DNA of 64,000 nt from Bugulina stolonifera (GCA_935421135.1 OW285188.1:6066733-6130732); one strand, 5' to 3'. Positions 36,175 to 49,254 are shown, counted from the first letter of the stretch. The notes: generated from the sequence alone by a model not told the origin. Numbers and translations: made by a program.

Positions 36175-39100
36175 TCAACTTGCCCAGATATAAAAGATGT
36201 GAGCCGCAGGACTTGCAGCCTTCACATCTGACTCGGTGTGTGGTGTCAGTTCAGCCCTTGCAGCCTCAACCATCTGTGTAGTCAGATGAGTCAGCCTGAA
36301 CTGCTTCACTCGGTTCTCCAGAGAATCTTCTCCTGTCTTGCTGAGCAGACTCTTTATCAAACCCCAGTTCTACAGTCAGACACACAGTCAGACACAGTAT
36401 TATCCATATTTAAACTACTACTGTCGCACCATTCAATATTTGCAAATAATCTTGTTCATCCCTCTTCAGTAAGATTGATGTGCTGTTTGTGTTCGGTAAT
36501 CTAGCAGCTGCCAAGCAAACCTTATTATAATATTGGCTGTTCTCACCTTCAATCAGCCTATGTTGGGAATTTTGGAAGCACTCAAGCTGTGCTACAGAGA
36601 TTGCCATAAGGTCTGCAACTCATTGCATCGTTATTGAGGGGATTGACTGTAACTTGCTTGTTTATCAGTGTACACAAGAGTTATAAGATGACTTGGCTAT
36701 TTGATGCTAGTAGCTTACCTATGTACATAAGTTACAAGTATAGACTTAGGATAGGCATAGCCATAGGAACTTAACAGGTCTCAATGCTGACTGGAGGTTA
36801 TAATAGCCAATATTCAAATGAGTTTATCTTGGCTGCCACTAGGTTTACAAAGACAAACAACACATCAATCTTCATGAAATAAGATGAACAATATTATTAT
36901 TTACAAATATTGAATGGTGTGACAGTAGTGGTTCAACTAGTACACAGTTTGCATTAATAGTAGCTGTGTATAACTGTACCAGTGCCAATCCTATCAATGG
37001 GCTTCCACAGCTATAACTCCGGTTCAGGTTCAGATCACACTATTTAGTGAGCTCAACCAGTCTGCTGCAACTATTGTGAATTGCTTAGACATGTCACCGC
37101 CAAAATAATACTGCATATCCGCTATTCAATCAGTTTGTATGACACAAACATGCACAATATTTGTATAATACAATTGTAGAGTGAGATGAATTAGCTTTCA
37201 TACTTTCAGTTCCTTAGCTCTGCTACCAAGCAGCAGTAGGGTTGCCTTCATCACTGCCTCCACACACGTTGGAGGTTGTGCCATTAGAATTTCCCTTAGC
37301 ATCTTCTTATCCATGTTTAGTATGGGTTGTTTAACTTCTTCTGCAACTTTCAATTCCTAAAAGAAAATGAGAAAGCCATAACTCCACAATACACATGTAC
37401 AGATGGGTCACAGGAAGCATATACTCAGTACACTAGCCTGCTACTGTTTCATCAAGACTATTAGTGTCTTTGCGACCTCTTGGACAGATCTGAGCTGCAA
37501 ATGAAAATCGCCTGATGGCCGCCCCGCCAAGGCCGGAAGGGCTATTGACCTGGAAATTTTCTTGGTTGGAGAAAATTATCCCTAGCTCATTGGCACACCT
37601 ACGTTTCACACACAGCAATGAGGATTCTGCTTTGGGCCCAGGGAGGTGTGTTTGGAAGTGGGCCAAACAATTCTTAAACAGCTTGGCCGGTGCCTGAAAT
37701 TTAGGCCTCGAAGACACAATATTTGTGAACAGCTAATCTTTGTATGTCAGACTGAACTGAGTGATACACTAGAACATTGCATGAACATATTATTTCCTAA
37801 GAGCTAAAGGAAACGTTCGAGACATATTTTGGAAACGCGGGCTAATAAGAGACTATGAAGTCACTATACTATGTTTTTGCAAAAGCTGTTACTGCTACTC
37901 ACTAAGAACATGTGATAGAGATACGCATATGTATATTCGACTTGTTACATAGTCATTACGGCTATTCTATGCGCCTCGGAAGAAACTATACGATATTACC
38001 GATTGGCTAGAGGTAGAAGAGGAGTTCCGGTTGAAAGCTGAGAAAGTTTAAATAAAGAACTACGTCCTTATCTTCATGAACTTCGGTGAGTGAAGACGTA
38101 TCTAAGATTTCTATATATTGATACGAACCTAACTATTTAACACGACTCGTAGTGTATAACATGTGTTACTTAGAATTAATAGTTTACCTTCTGTGTATAT
38201 TTACCTGCAGTCTACGCTGAGCGTCACTGATATCACCATCTAGTTTACCCTTCCGGTTGACTCCTTTGGCTCTGTTGATCGTCGTCTCCAAAGAGCCGCA
38301 ACTCTGACTCATCAACCCTCGCAATGCTGTTTAAAAATTATATTATAACATATTCTTTAGCGACGCATTATTAAATTTGACACATACACATGTACATACT
38401 GTTGTAGCAATGGCATACTGCTCTGTATTTCAAATGTGCAATGTGCTAGATTTCACTTAGATAGCAAGAGTGCACATGTACTATTTAACTATCATATCCT
38501 ATCACTATGTTACACTCACCCATTTTTTCTAGATCATTCCCTTTATCAAACCAGTTTGGTTGCTCCTTGAACTACAAGATAGAGCCATGGCCAAAATTTT
38601 AAGACCATGCTACATCATCGAATTTTTACACTAACAGAAAGTTGAATATCATCCAGTAAGATGTTGACATCACTAGATGGACTAAATGAATTGATCTAAG
38701 TAGGATAAACATGTATACACAGAATGTCATATACACAGTGTATAAAAAGTAACTCTGGACATTATATCTACCAAAACAAATACAAGCTCAATGGTGATTT
38801 CAGAATGATTTACTCACTGAAAATATAAACGGATGGATAGACGAACAGACGGACTACCACCCATCATTCAAATGGTAGTAAAACACTATTTTGAGAAACT
38901 AATTCTAATTTATAAAATATTTTTCTATGGTTTTATGGTTTTACTTATGTTATGGTGAAATGATACCTTGCTGATCCGTGCTCTGATGATGGCAAGTTCC
39001 CTTTCTGCAGCTGCTAGTAATAAACTGCTTTTTGCTACCATCCCGGCAGCTTTACACTCCTGAATTGCCTCACTCAAATCTTTTTCTTTGCTGTCATCTA

Positions 39101-42100
39101 GCTCGGACCTGAGAATTCTCTGCAGTTTCTCTTCTGCTGCTTCCGCACCTTTACGATTACACACAATATGTAACAGTTCTGCTGCATTTGTACACTACCA
39201 GAAGCTTCAAATAGCATGCATGATTCTATGGTGAAAGTTTGGGCGTTAATATACAACATACGGCATGTCTGTGCACCTTCCTCAACCTAAATCAGCTAAG
39301 AACGTACCTTTATCTTTTTTCAATCCCTTCCCCTCTGCTGCAGCGGCAGTACTGTTGTTTCCTACAAACATTAGGCATATGCAATAATTATAGTTGCATG
39401 TTAACAAATATCTCAACAATAACCTTGACATGAAACTTTATGCACATCCAGTATAGCAATGCACACTTTCATAGCCTAAGAGGCAGTGCAAGCAAACTGC
39501 ATATATTTGTTCATTATAAATAGCTAGAAACCCCTGGAAAACCTGCCTTAGATCAATTGTTACAGCACTGGATATACATGTAGATAAAATAAAGGTTTAT
39601 TGACTAGTCTTCTTATTTCACTAGGAAGTGTTGAGATACATTGTACATGTATATTGTAGGTCACCCAGACCACCATCTCGTAGTTTCGGCCTCTAGAGTG
39701 ATCTTCTCTCAGTATGGCTTTACAAGGGGAAAGAGAAAATATCTGGCTGTCAGCTTACTTAATCAAGCTCATGCACCATTTTCCAACCTTTCACCGTTTG
39801 TGTCCTGTTCGGATGGTGGGTTTTTGCTTGGTACCAAATTTAATTAAACTCCTCCATCTGATCTGTTTTTCTGCATCTTTGCTGTCTTGATCATGCTATC
39901 TGATGTTAGCATTTATAGTATTACCCCATCTCTGTTTACCGCCTTTTATTTTCATCTCCCATAATCTCCTGTTATTTTCCAAGCTTTCTCGTCGGCAGAT
40001 GTGACCATTCTACTCAAGTGTTTTCTCATCTGATCTTTTATTGGTATCACATTTGCTTCGTTTGTTATTTTCCCCATTCCTCCTATGTTCCACTAGGCTT
40101 ATTCTGAGGCAGTATCTAATCCTGTGTATCTCAAATGAAGTCATCTTGTCTGCAAGATATTTTCTGATGGGCCATGTATCGTTTCCGTAAAAAAGAGGTC
40201 GTCTGATTGCAGTTCAATAGATTAGCACTTTCAGCTTGCATAGCATCTTTTGCCGTAGGAAACACCTGTCGGCTTTTGCCATCTGTTCCATGCCTTGGAT
40301 ATCCTCAGCTCTACTTATTTGCAACATTCTCCCTCTTGATGGACGGTTGTCCCCAAGCACTTGAATTGAGACCATTTGAGCAGCGTTTCCTTCTCACTAT
40401 CATACTTTTTCATTAAGATGGTTTTCAATTTCCAGCAGCTGACAGGTATTCTGTTTTCTTCCTGCTTATCTATAGTTTGTCTATCAGAGGAGCTTTATAC
40501 AATTGTTTACAATTTGTAATACAAATTCACGGACGTTTATTATGTTCAGAGTATATGTAGCCTATTTTTTGTTATTATAATATTGCATAATTATATTATA
40601 TTATAAATTATTTTCTGATTTGAGATTTTATCAGCGAAAATAATGTTGTGTCCAATTGGGCGCATCCGTCACAACATGCACCAGGGTAACCAAGACGCTG
40701 AGAACGTATACTAGTCTAAACTAATGCTGAGCGTTAAAGAAGGAGGGGAGGCTGACAGTATCTATACAAGCACTTATCTAGATCTGAGTTCCAAGTGCAG
40801 TCCTAGAAATCTTCAGGACTGTAACTAAGACACAACGCCCAACTATAACAGGTACCGCCCCTGCTACTTTGTGCTGAGGTTTGGACCTATGCCTCTCACA
40901 GCCTAGTCTTGGGGTTGTAGCTACGCAGGCTAGTTGGAATTCTGCCTCAGCTCCCTCCCTGATGACGAAGGTACTCTCCCGCATCTGTTGACCGAGTACT
41001 GAGGTTATTCTCCCCCCAGCGTGTGTCAAATTGGGACCCTAAGGACATTTAGCCAACGCTTACCTGATAGGCTTTGCTCTTTTCGTTACCCAGCTAAATA
41101 CAACAATACCTACAGGTCACTCTTCTATTTATCAGTTAGGTCAAGGGTGTGAGGCCGTCCTTGCTCTAAGTACAGCATAAGTGCTGCAGGTAGCGTAGCC
41201 AGCATCTGTTTGGTTGGCTTTCCTCTTGGTAGTAGTGCTTTGGTTACATGTTGTACTGCTGCTTGCGCCTTCCTACCTAGATGAATCCAAGTCTATTACT
41301 ATAAAGTATAATCTATTATAATTACACATGTGTAATATAATATTATATAATGTACATGTATGTTTTATGTGTTTGTATATTATTATTATATACAATTAGT
41401 ATTAACATCAACCTAATAAAATAATCAATGATAATTATAATTCATCATTAAAGTAATTGGTTCCTCTTTGCAATATGCTTATTTATTTAGTAGTAGACTA
41501 GTAGAAATATTAGTATAGTATATATGTAGCAGCAGTACAGTACACTGTACAGTATAGTATAGTACAGCTTAATATAGTACAGTATAGTACAGCTTAGTAT
41601 AGTACAGTATAGTATAGTGCAGTATAGCATAGTACAGTTTAGTATAGTACAGTTTAGTAGGAGTAGCTGGAATAATCACAACGAATAAAAATAATCACAA
41701 GTCATGCCATGCAACCGCTATGCCATGCAACTCTGATAGTTCCTCTTTCACCCTAACCTGGGCTCTCGGACAAGAAAAGACAAGGAAGATAGGCATATAA
41801 TATCATGATAATCTAATGAGAGTCAGTAAATTAGTTATTCCTCTTCAAGTTCTACTACTCAGTAGTAGAAGTTGAAGAGGGATAACTAATCTAATTTAAT
41901 TAACTAAACTTCATGCCTAGCAGTGGAGTGAGTTTATAAAGAATTAATCTGAGAGAGCAGCAATACTTACATTCACTTTGGAACTGACCTTGGTATAAAC
42001 ACCTAGAACGATAATTTCTTGCAAATTTACTGTTCTATGCTATTAATAATTCTATCATTTGTATTCATCCATTCACAGCTAGACAGCAAAACAATCTTCG

Positions 42101-43125
42101 CCATGCTTCATGTTGACCTTGACATAAGTCGAGAGCCTTTTAGCAGAAACTCACATTATTCTATTGGGGCCTTTGCCTGACTGTTGAAGTGCAAGCCATT
42201 GCTTCAGGATTACCGGTTACTTTATTGACGTTACCAAGGATACGCCGCATAATAAACAAATTCAAATTGATATAATGTTTTTATTTTTTATAATGTCACT
42301 ATATTTTTCCAACAGCGATGGCAATATTGTTTCTACAGCTTCTTAAACTACAAACCGTCATTGAGTTGACTACTAAGTGTACGGTATTGATAACCGCTGA
42401 ACTATTTCGATTCATATGAGCAAGGAGTCTTACTCCTTGATATGAGTGAGATGGGAAATATTTGTATTTCTAACCTAACCTAGTATTAACAGGTGTTTAC
42501 TAATAAAGACAAAAGAGAAGACGTACCGGATTTATTCATTGCTAGACACTGCACTTTAGGCTGGTCCTGAAAGTATAAAAGTACAGTAATATAATGGAAT
42601 CGCAAGCCCTAATATTGTGCTGCTATATTATTTGATAGCTCTTCTTGTTTACTTACAAGGTGACAGCGGGCCCACTTTTATCATTCGCGAGTACCAAGAT
42701 TAGCTTCCGGGGCGTTACCTAGAGCTAAATGTAAATGTACGTGTATATGGGTTTGTCTTTCTCCAACATCTCAATCTATTATTTTCACTCGATGCTCACT
42801 GGATAGATTTTATTTCAATTCTACCACTGTAGCTAGCACCTAATAGCAAACGGTGTGTATGATGCTGAAAGTGTAGATTATCCAAAGGTAAAAATGAACA
42901 AGAACAACAGGAGTAGCAGTTTTCTGGGTCACTAGAAGATAACTCCTAATATACTGCATCAGTTTGGAAGCATAATAATATATATCGTTTATAAAAAACA
43001 TGCAGGAAGCATGATATTGGTTCCACAATAAATATTGTACAGAGTTCTCTTCCTGTATTCCCAAACCCATGGACGACTATGGAGGAACCAATAGCACTTA
43101 CTGTTCTATCTATGGAGTCTGGCAT
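36175..43125 (-). CDS. Small protein with dynein-stalk-like C-terminal half, no AAA motor; eight coding exons
   Basis: Minus-strand exons: 43152-43102 (first ATG at 43125), 42566-42527, 39361-39308, 39148-38967, 38571-38520, 38326-38205, 37356-37204, 36369-36175 (stop TGA). All are GT-AG with matching phases, giving 273 aa from that ATG. The N-terminus is Ala/Lys-rich. Two helical repeats follow (LSEAIQECKAAGM... and LETTINRAKGVN...). The C-terminal 120 residues resemble the dynein heavy chain stalk/microtubule-binding region: MLREILMAQPPTCVEAVMKA parallels the PP-x2-V/I-x3-M block, a W-x3-K segment begins the next exon, and DVKAASPAA...IWA parallels the xSAxxAxxLxxWxxAM end. Translation stops exactly there, where a dynein would continue to AAA5. 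No P-loop or AAA sequence is present. A microtubule or ciliary role is an inference. The 5' limit is uncertain because the first exon is open upstream of its ATG. Confidence 0.75.
36414..36932. mobile_element. MITE with ACYACTACTGTCGCAC termini, TTAA-type target (copy 1)
   Basis: Terminal inverted repeats of about 40 bp (ACTACTACTGTCGCACCATT and the complement at the right end), flanked by TTAA at 36410-36413 and TCAA at 36933-36936. TTAA duplications are typical of piggyBac-type elements. No coding capacity. It sits in the last intron of the dynein-stalk-like gene, only 43 bp from the final acceptor site. Confidence 0.88.
37463..37718 (-). mobile_element. MITE of the GGTGTCTTCGCGACC family (copy C)
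   Basis: Begins AGTGTCTTTGCGACCTCTTGG and ends GGCCTCGAAGACAC; inside are TAGCTCATTGGCACACCT and TTGGGCCCAGG, which match copy B in reverse orientation. Terminal repeats carry a few mismatches. It lies in an intron of the dynein-stalk-like gene. Confidence 0.85.
39650..40490 (-). pseudogene. LINE reverse transcriptase C-terminal relic
   Basis: The minus strand encodes a broken segment resembling the region after the RT domain of endonuclease-type LINEs: RPLFYGNDTWPI (compare LLYGSETW), DKMTSFEIHRIRYCLRI, then NGHICRRESLE and KGGKQRWGNT, typical of the C-terminal tail. Several in-frame stops and frame changes show it is inactive. It lies in the 2.9-kb intron between exons at 39361 and 42527. 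Confidence 0.75.
40640..41285. other. G+C-richer block of unknown origin inside an intron
   Basis: Composition differs clearly from the flanks. No domain, terminal repeat or complete ORF was recognised. It directly follows the LINE relic at 39650-40490 and may be more of the same or another element. Confidence 0.4.
41515..41660 (+). repeat. TAGTA(C/T)AG-type microsatellite
   Basis: Run of imperfect TAGTACAGTATAGTACAGCT units over about 140 bp in an intron. Confidence 0.85.
41831..41889. repeat. Near-perfect 29-bp-arm hairpin
   Basis: Left arm 41831-41859 (TTAGTTATTCCTCTTCAAGT onward) and right arm 41861-41889 pair at 27 of 29 positions around a single unpaired C. It lies in an intron of the dynein-stalk-like gene. 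Not obviously part of a longer element. Confidence 0.9.
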
Positions 43126-44268
43126 AGGAGACAACTTTATTATTGCATCATTCTGTTACATAGCATCAATTGTACTGGGCAGAGATGGGTGAACAAAACA
43201 TAGAAATGAGAAATCAACTCCACAAAAATGTTACTCATAGCAACTTGGTTGTAGTTGTAGTAATCGTACTCCTTGGTGTTAAAAAAGCGCAGAAGTAAAG
43301 ATTTTAATTATACATCTCTAGGTGGTTATTTTTTCTGAATTTGTAACTTCAGCCCTGTACACCATCCTTCTACTCATAGATTGCACACCATCAGATCCAA
43401 TACATTATTCAAACGAAAACAGTTCTAATTGTAGGCTGTTGCCAAAACAAAGCAAAGAAAACACAAAACTTAAAGATGTTACATTTTATTATTTAACAAA
43501 CACAATGTTAGAGAGCTATCAATGTATTTATATGTAAAATAATTGTAGTTATGCCAACTATAAGATATTATAAAATAACTATGTTGTATGAAATTAGTTA
43601 GGAAAACATGAAATATAAACTGTATAATGTATATCATAATATTATGTTTGTTTATAATAATAGTAGTATAATAATGTGCCAACAATTCGTTTCGAATAAG
43701 AAAGTTATACACTTTACAATTATGATTTAGCAGCAAAAATTATGATGAAAGACATAATATGACTAGTCCTAGTCAAATATACCGGTATGAGTGAAGTTTA
43801 CTATTACTTCCCTTTACTGCTATATGTGTATGTATTCTTATTCCCAAGTTAGTGCAGTAGGTTGGGTCATGATTTTAAATTTCAGGAGCAAACAGATGTT
43901 TGTCCCTGATTCAATAATTTCCTAAATTAGATGGTTTTACTCTACATAGTGTGTGTATAAAAATTACAACGGTACCATTGAGCATATACATTTGCATACA
44001 AATATGTCTGCTAGATAAATATAATACACCTCTCCTAAACCTAATTTTGCATAGTATAACCTAGTTGATAGTTATAATGGAAATAACCAGCAATCAAATA
44101 AGCCTAAATATAACACAGACAATAAAAACTCATCGGGAAGACAACTTCAAAACACAGTTAAATATCTTACCTATTAGCCATAATACTAAACACAGCATTT
44201 ATACATGCATATACATGTATGGTTAGGGCATTCCTAAAAGCAGGTGGCAAACCCGATAGGCTAGGTGA

Positions 44269-45811
44269 TTACTCAGATTTAACATTTGCACCATTGTAGG
44301 AACCGTGGTGAACACCATTGTGATTACCGTTGTGGTCACCATTGGTTACGGCAGTATGTTTGGGTTTCTTTAGGTATGACTGAACGTAGAAGTTACCAAA
44401 GAGAAATAGCATAATAAACATGTAGATAGCAAGCATGGCTATAGACCAGGTAGGGAAATCACAACCAGAGATGTATGTATTACATGTATGTACAAGTATA
44501 ATAACAAACTGTGTGAGCTGTAACTGAGTGATGTATCTCTTCCACCAGAGGTAGGGACGCATAGACGGGAAGAGATTAAACAGGTAGTAACTGTACATGA
44601 TGACATGGACAAGAGAGTTGAGACTGGAAGCTAACCAGCTTTGCCCTCCTGGAATGAGGATCATGGTGAGCCACCAGATGTTGAGCATGGATGAGTGGTG
44701 GAAGACATGAAGGAACGTTATCTGGGAGTTTTTCTTACGTAACACCATCAGCACGGTATCTGTGAACTCTATGACCTTTGAGAAGAAGTACCACCATAGA
44801 ACCTATAACATAGCACAAATGTGAATATAGCATATGTATTCGTCCAATGTATAACCATAATAGCATGGACAGTGTAGCAACGGCAATGTACATGTAGTAT
44901 GACAACTGAGTGCTAGGTAGAATGTGACAGCAATGGTAGGTAGAATGTGACAGCAATGGTAGATACAGTGTGACAACTCAGTGGTAAGTACAGTGAAGGT
45001 CTCATAGTAGGCTGTAGCCTAATAGAAAGATAAGCACACATAGAATATAGTGGCAGTAATGCATATAAAATCATGGGCGTTCGTCTCATCATATATTATT
45101 ATACATGTACATGTAGGCCTACTAGGCTGGATGGCCATAGTATTGCCAATTATTCAGTAGTGAAGGCATGTCAGGTTTGTCTCACTTTTACAGACCCTTA
45201 GAGCTTTTATAACATGTAATAAATACTATTACCATCATAAAACTATAAAACTCTTACTATCATATCGTATCCAATGATACTAAGTAATTGCCTAATATTC
45301 TAGCAAAGAGAGAGTTATCACCCCTTTTATTTCATAAACTCTACAGTCTACATTCCGGCTGGTAGTACGGTGGCTTGACTGGTTTACAAATTCTTTTTCA
45401 GAGAAAGGGGCGAATTGGCAGGGACCTTTACATATGGCCTAATATAGCGTAATATGAACTTACCTTGGCCATTCTGAGTTCATTAGGCTTAAGATGCGCA
45501 GTCTTGCTGGAGAACGGCTGACATATTGGATGGTAGTCATTCAGGTAGAAGCTATACAGGATCTCCACCACCATATACAGGGAGAGCAGAACCAGGAAAG
45601 AATTGTATAGAATCATAAATGATCTTAATTCAAATGGTTTACGATTCTTCATGAACCTCGGACCAATCCAGAGGACGAATAAGAGATAGCAGAGAGTACA
45701 TGCCCATACGTAGATTGGTGAATCATTTATAAGCAGCCAATTTCTTGACCTAGGGTCAGCTTGAGAATGGATGAGCTCCAGGAGGCTGTTATACTTGTTA
45801 TAGAGGCCCAT
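44269..45811 (-). CDS. ELOVL: ELOVL-family very-long-chain fatty acid elongase, two coding exons, 293 aa
   Basis: Exons 45811-45464 and 44802-44269 (stop included), GT-AG, phase 0. ELO proteins are ER membrane enzymes that condense malonyl-CoA with acyl-CoA, the first step of fatty-acid elongation. Exon 1 gives an N-terminal lumenal start, then membrane segments (YVWACTLCYLLFVLWIG and SFLVLLSLYMVVEILYSF). Exon 2 holds the hallmarks: KVIEFTDTVLMVLRKK, the catalytic HVFHH box, MYSYYLF and QLTQFVI. The overall pattern resembles the ELOVL2/4/5 group. The tail is unusual, with repeated NGxHNG/HHG stretches before VKSE, and lacks an obvious KKxx ER retrieval signal, though a KKPK basic stretch lies before it. 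An in-frame TAG is just 5' of the start ATG, supporting this start. Confidence 0.95.
44885..44997 (+). repeat. About 22-bp tandem repeat in the ELOVL intron
   Basis: Four imperfect copies of GGTAGAATGTGACAGCAATG with TGACAACT(C/G)AGTG variants. Intronic. Confidence 0.75.
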
Positions 45812-48199
45812 GAGTGCTATCTAGAAGCAAACATATACTGTATATATATATGTATACAGTTGCATATGTGTAGATAGCGAACAACACTTGGTTAGAAACA
45901 TCTTCCAAAAACACAAGCTCTCATTCCCCTATGGTAGCAGAGTGTGGCGTGATGTGCACTAACAAGAGATAGTTGAATCAAAGTTCAGGGACATAGGTTT
46001 CAGTGATAAGGCATACATGGGAGTTACTATCTCAATATCTATTTATAGCTTGCATACAAGACAAGAAAGGCACTCTCCAGAACTACTTTGTAGATTCAAT
46101 TTACAATGATAGAGTACATAATATACAATTGGATGAGAACAGCCAGTGGCAGACGGACATTAGCAGCCAACTTTGACCCAACCCATACTTTACAAAAGTT
46201 TTCATAATGAAAATACTGCAATAGTTTAGTGCTTCACAAATATAGGGTGATTTCTATGGCGGCATGTTAAATACTGGAATATATAAATGGTAGAAGCTAT
46301 ATAATGTAGGTATGCTGACTGCACATTGAAACAATGATTACAATTGATACTGGGATACAAGAGACCAAACAGCTTATACTAGATCTATTTACTTAGTTGG
46401 GACTAAAAGTCCAATGTATTCAATGACTTAAATAAAACAGGAGATCAGGTGAGAGTAAAAGTCATACGATAACTTTAGCATTCATTGTAAATGTTTACGC
46501 TTGTACCTAATGTTATCTTAAAACAATCCCAGTTATGATACCATCGATTTCACAAGGTACATGTACATGTAGTTGGAACTGTTTATTAGAGACAGTCCAA
46601 AATGGTGAACTTTGCCTATAGCAAACTTTAGGCTAAGTCCTTCAACAAACTTTGATACTCTTATGGCCGGAGACATAAATAACAGAATCTGCTATACATA
46701 TTACATATGAACCCTGCATTTGAGAAGATCGACAACAGCGTAAAATCAATTGAATTTGGCTATCAGTAAATAATAGTAGTGGAACAACAGTGAAAATGTT
46801 TAAATGGTGTTTAAGGATTATTCTCAACCTATTACACCTTGGAGACACCCCATCCCCCTTTAACAAGCTACGAGTCACAATAAGTGAGTTACTTCCAATT
46901 TTGTTGTCAACAATCATCAGTCCTATGCAGCTATAATATCGACTCTTCCATGTAGCACTTACAGTTAGAGTATTGGGAAACTGACTTCAATCTGGTAGCT
47001 TCTATGCATGTAGTAGAAGTTTTCTGTAAAAGAGCAGTAGAAACTCATTTAAAATTAATATAGTTTCATCCAATTCAACCTCAACCTCTTTAAAGCTGAC
47101 CAATGGAGGTGATGGTTGCATCTATAACAGGCTTAGCAAGCTACTGTTGAAGTGAAGCTTGCTACAAATACTAAAGGGAGACCAACTTGTCAAAACTAAA
47201 TAAATCACTGCATCAGGTTAAATTATGAAATGAAATTATAGAATGGAATTTGTAAAATATGCTGACTGTGCTTGTTTCATGCGTAGCTGTGAAACAAGAA
47301 AATGATATTTGGTATGGCATGCCTACTATTCTTTGACTTGCTAAGTACAACAGCACTTATGATTGCCTGCTCAGTATGAAATCAATGCAAAATTACCTTT
47401 GAAGTATAGAATACTCTTGAATTTAGTAGGGGAGTACCTCAGTTTAACAGTGCGTTTTATACAGTGATTCATATTATTACAGCGTACTCATACTTGCTAA
47501 GTGTCCCGGGTTTCTCGGGACACTCCTGGAATTTGAAAACTGTCCCTACACTGTTCCAATGTCCTGATTTATACACCGGGAATTAGAAAATTGTTGCTCC
47601 AACATATTTTATTTATTATTTCCTTTGAGTTTTCCAAAATATTGACCGAAAAAGGGTTGAGCGTCGTAAATCCAGGGGGATTTTACTGAATATATGCTAC
47701 ACACCGTTTATTTTAAAAGTAGTTCGATGTCTACCGAGTCTACCGAGTGTCGTGTCTATGCCAATTGCCACTAGTGATAGCCCAACTCTGACTAATTCCT
47801 GAGCTATATTGGCAGTGTACTAAAGCCTCCCCAACAGTGGATAGCTATTTTATATAAACGCTCTAATGTCAATGACAACCACAGCGCAAATGAAAATTCA
47901 TTCATTGATATTATAATTATTTGCTTGCACAAATAATGTTTCCATTATTTGTCTATTAGATGTTAATTTAGCTGTTAGCCAAACAATTCTCACAGTGCAG
48001 ACAAGCAAAAGACTGCAATTTTCAAAATTAAAATCAATGGGTCAAATTTATTTATTTTATATCTAAAAGTAAATTAGGTTTTGGATATCAATATGCCTTT
48101 TGCACAGAGGCTAGTGTAGCCTAAGAGTTTGTTTGTATGTGGGGCGCCATGTAGAGTGTGTTTGATCATGGTGTACTTGTTTATGGTATGTTTGTCAGA
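45812..48199. other. ELOVL 5' flank and spacer
   Basis: No coding exon recognised. At 47490-47600 is a stretch with GTGTCCCGGGTTTCTCGGGACAC (inverted repeat) that resembles transposon-end sequence, but no partner end was found. Confidence 0.45.
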
Positions 48200-48680
48200 T
48201 CTCAGGTCTGCTTGTATCGTTACTCCTGAGGTATATACATGTAGTTTCACTGCTCCAGCCGAATTCTATATTTCTAAGCTTGTATGTTGGGTTGTGAGAC
48301 TGGCTTCCGAAGGCAATGACATGGCATTTAGTCTCATTGAATGGGATCTTCCAATCAGTCGACCACTTGTGAATAGCATTTATGTTCTCTTGGAACAGTT
48401 ATGCACCTGTAGGGCTGTTTACCTTTTGGTAGACTAAGGTGTCATCTGCATACAGGCTCACTTTGTAGTTGACGGCAGCGGGTAGGTCATTAATATATAT
48501 CAGGAAAAGCGTCTGACCCAGGACGGAACCCTGGTGGACTTCTGATGTTACTGGCTGCTCCTGTGAGCAGGTGCCCCCGAGAACAACTCTATGTTTTCAA
48601 TCACTCATGAAGTGCTGTATCCAGTTAATGAGCTGAGGGTCAACTTCTGGGAGTTCTCTTAGTTTCCTGAGTAGGAGAGC
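48200..48680 (-). pseudogene. LINE reverse transcriptase relic, same clade as the copy at 1-2025
   Basis: The minus strand encodes PQLINWIQHFMSD, a stop, then HRVVLGG, QGSVLGQTLFLIYINDLP and SLYADDTLVYQ, with the catalytic YADD intact but two in-frame stops and substitutions around it (SEVHQGS for SGVPQGS). Similarity falls off at about 48230 and is abruptly lost at 48680. Confidence 0.9.
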
Positions 48681-49254
48681 ATATGCACACATTTACTAGA
48701 ACGACTCATTTATACAAACAAAACGTTATAACTGGCCCAACCGTAGTAAAAGAAAATGAATCATTGATATAGGCTACTTTGTAGAATTCAACTATAAAAA
48801 TGACTAATCAATCATTTCAGTAATAAAGTAAACTTAGTCTTATTATCATTATTTCCATACACAAAATGAAAATATCAATACTCCTTAAAATCAAAGGACT
48901 ATCATTTACTACTAACAAAGAAAAGGATAAGAAAAATAGTTTAATAAGTGAAGTGAAGCATCTGACACAACATTCTCGTTATTTGCATTCTTCTAGTCTG
49001 TGACTCTTATTCTTAGTCGAGCTCGGTCTACCTTCTAGGCATAAACCATACAAAAAAATAACCGAGTTCTCATGAACTTACACATACAAGTGTGGTCTTC
49101 GTAAGAAAATGCAAAAAACTGATCTATCAACATAGTTATAGTCTCGCTATCACAGCCATAGTGATAGTGAAAGTCTTGTCTTGGTTAAGCTCCTAGACCT
49201 CAGGTTGAGGTTTGGGGAAAAGAGGAACTATCAGAGTTGCAGGTATTTTCCTTA

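Noticed and set aside
41968..42001. Candidate extra exon of the dynein-stalk-like gene (acceptor CTAG, donor GTAAGT)
   Set aside because: Length does not keep phase with the neighbouring exons, which already join correctly without it.
47500..47525. GTGTCCCGGGTTTCTCGGGACAC inverted repeat as a regulatory operator
   Set aside because: More like a transposon-end fragment in this context, but no partner end was found, so no element is called.
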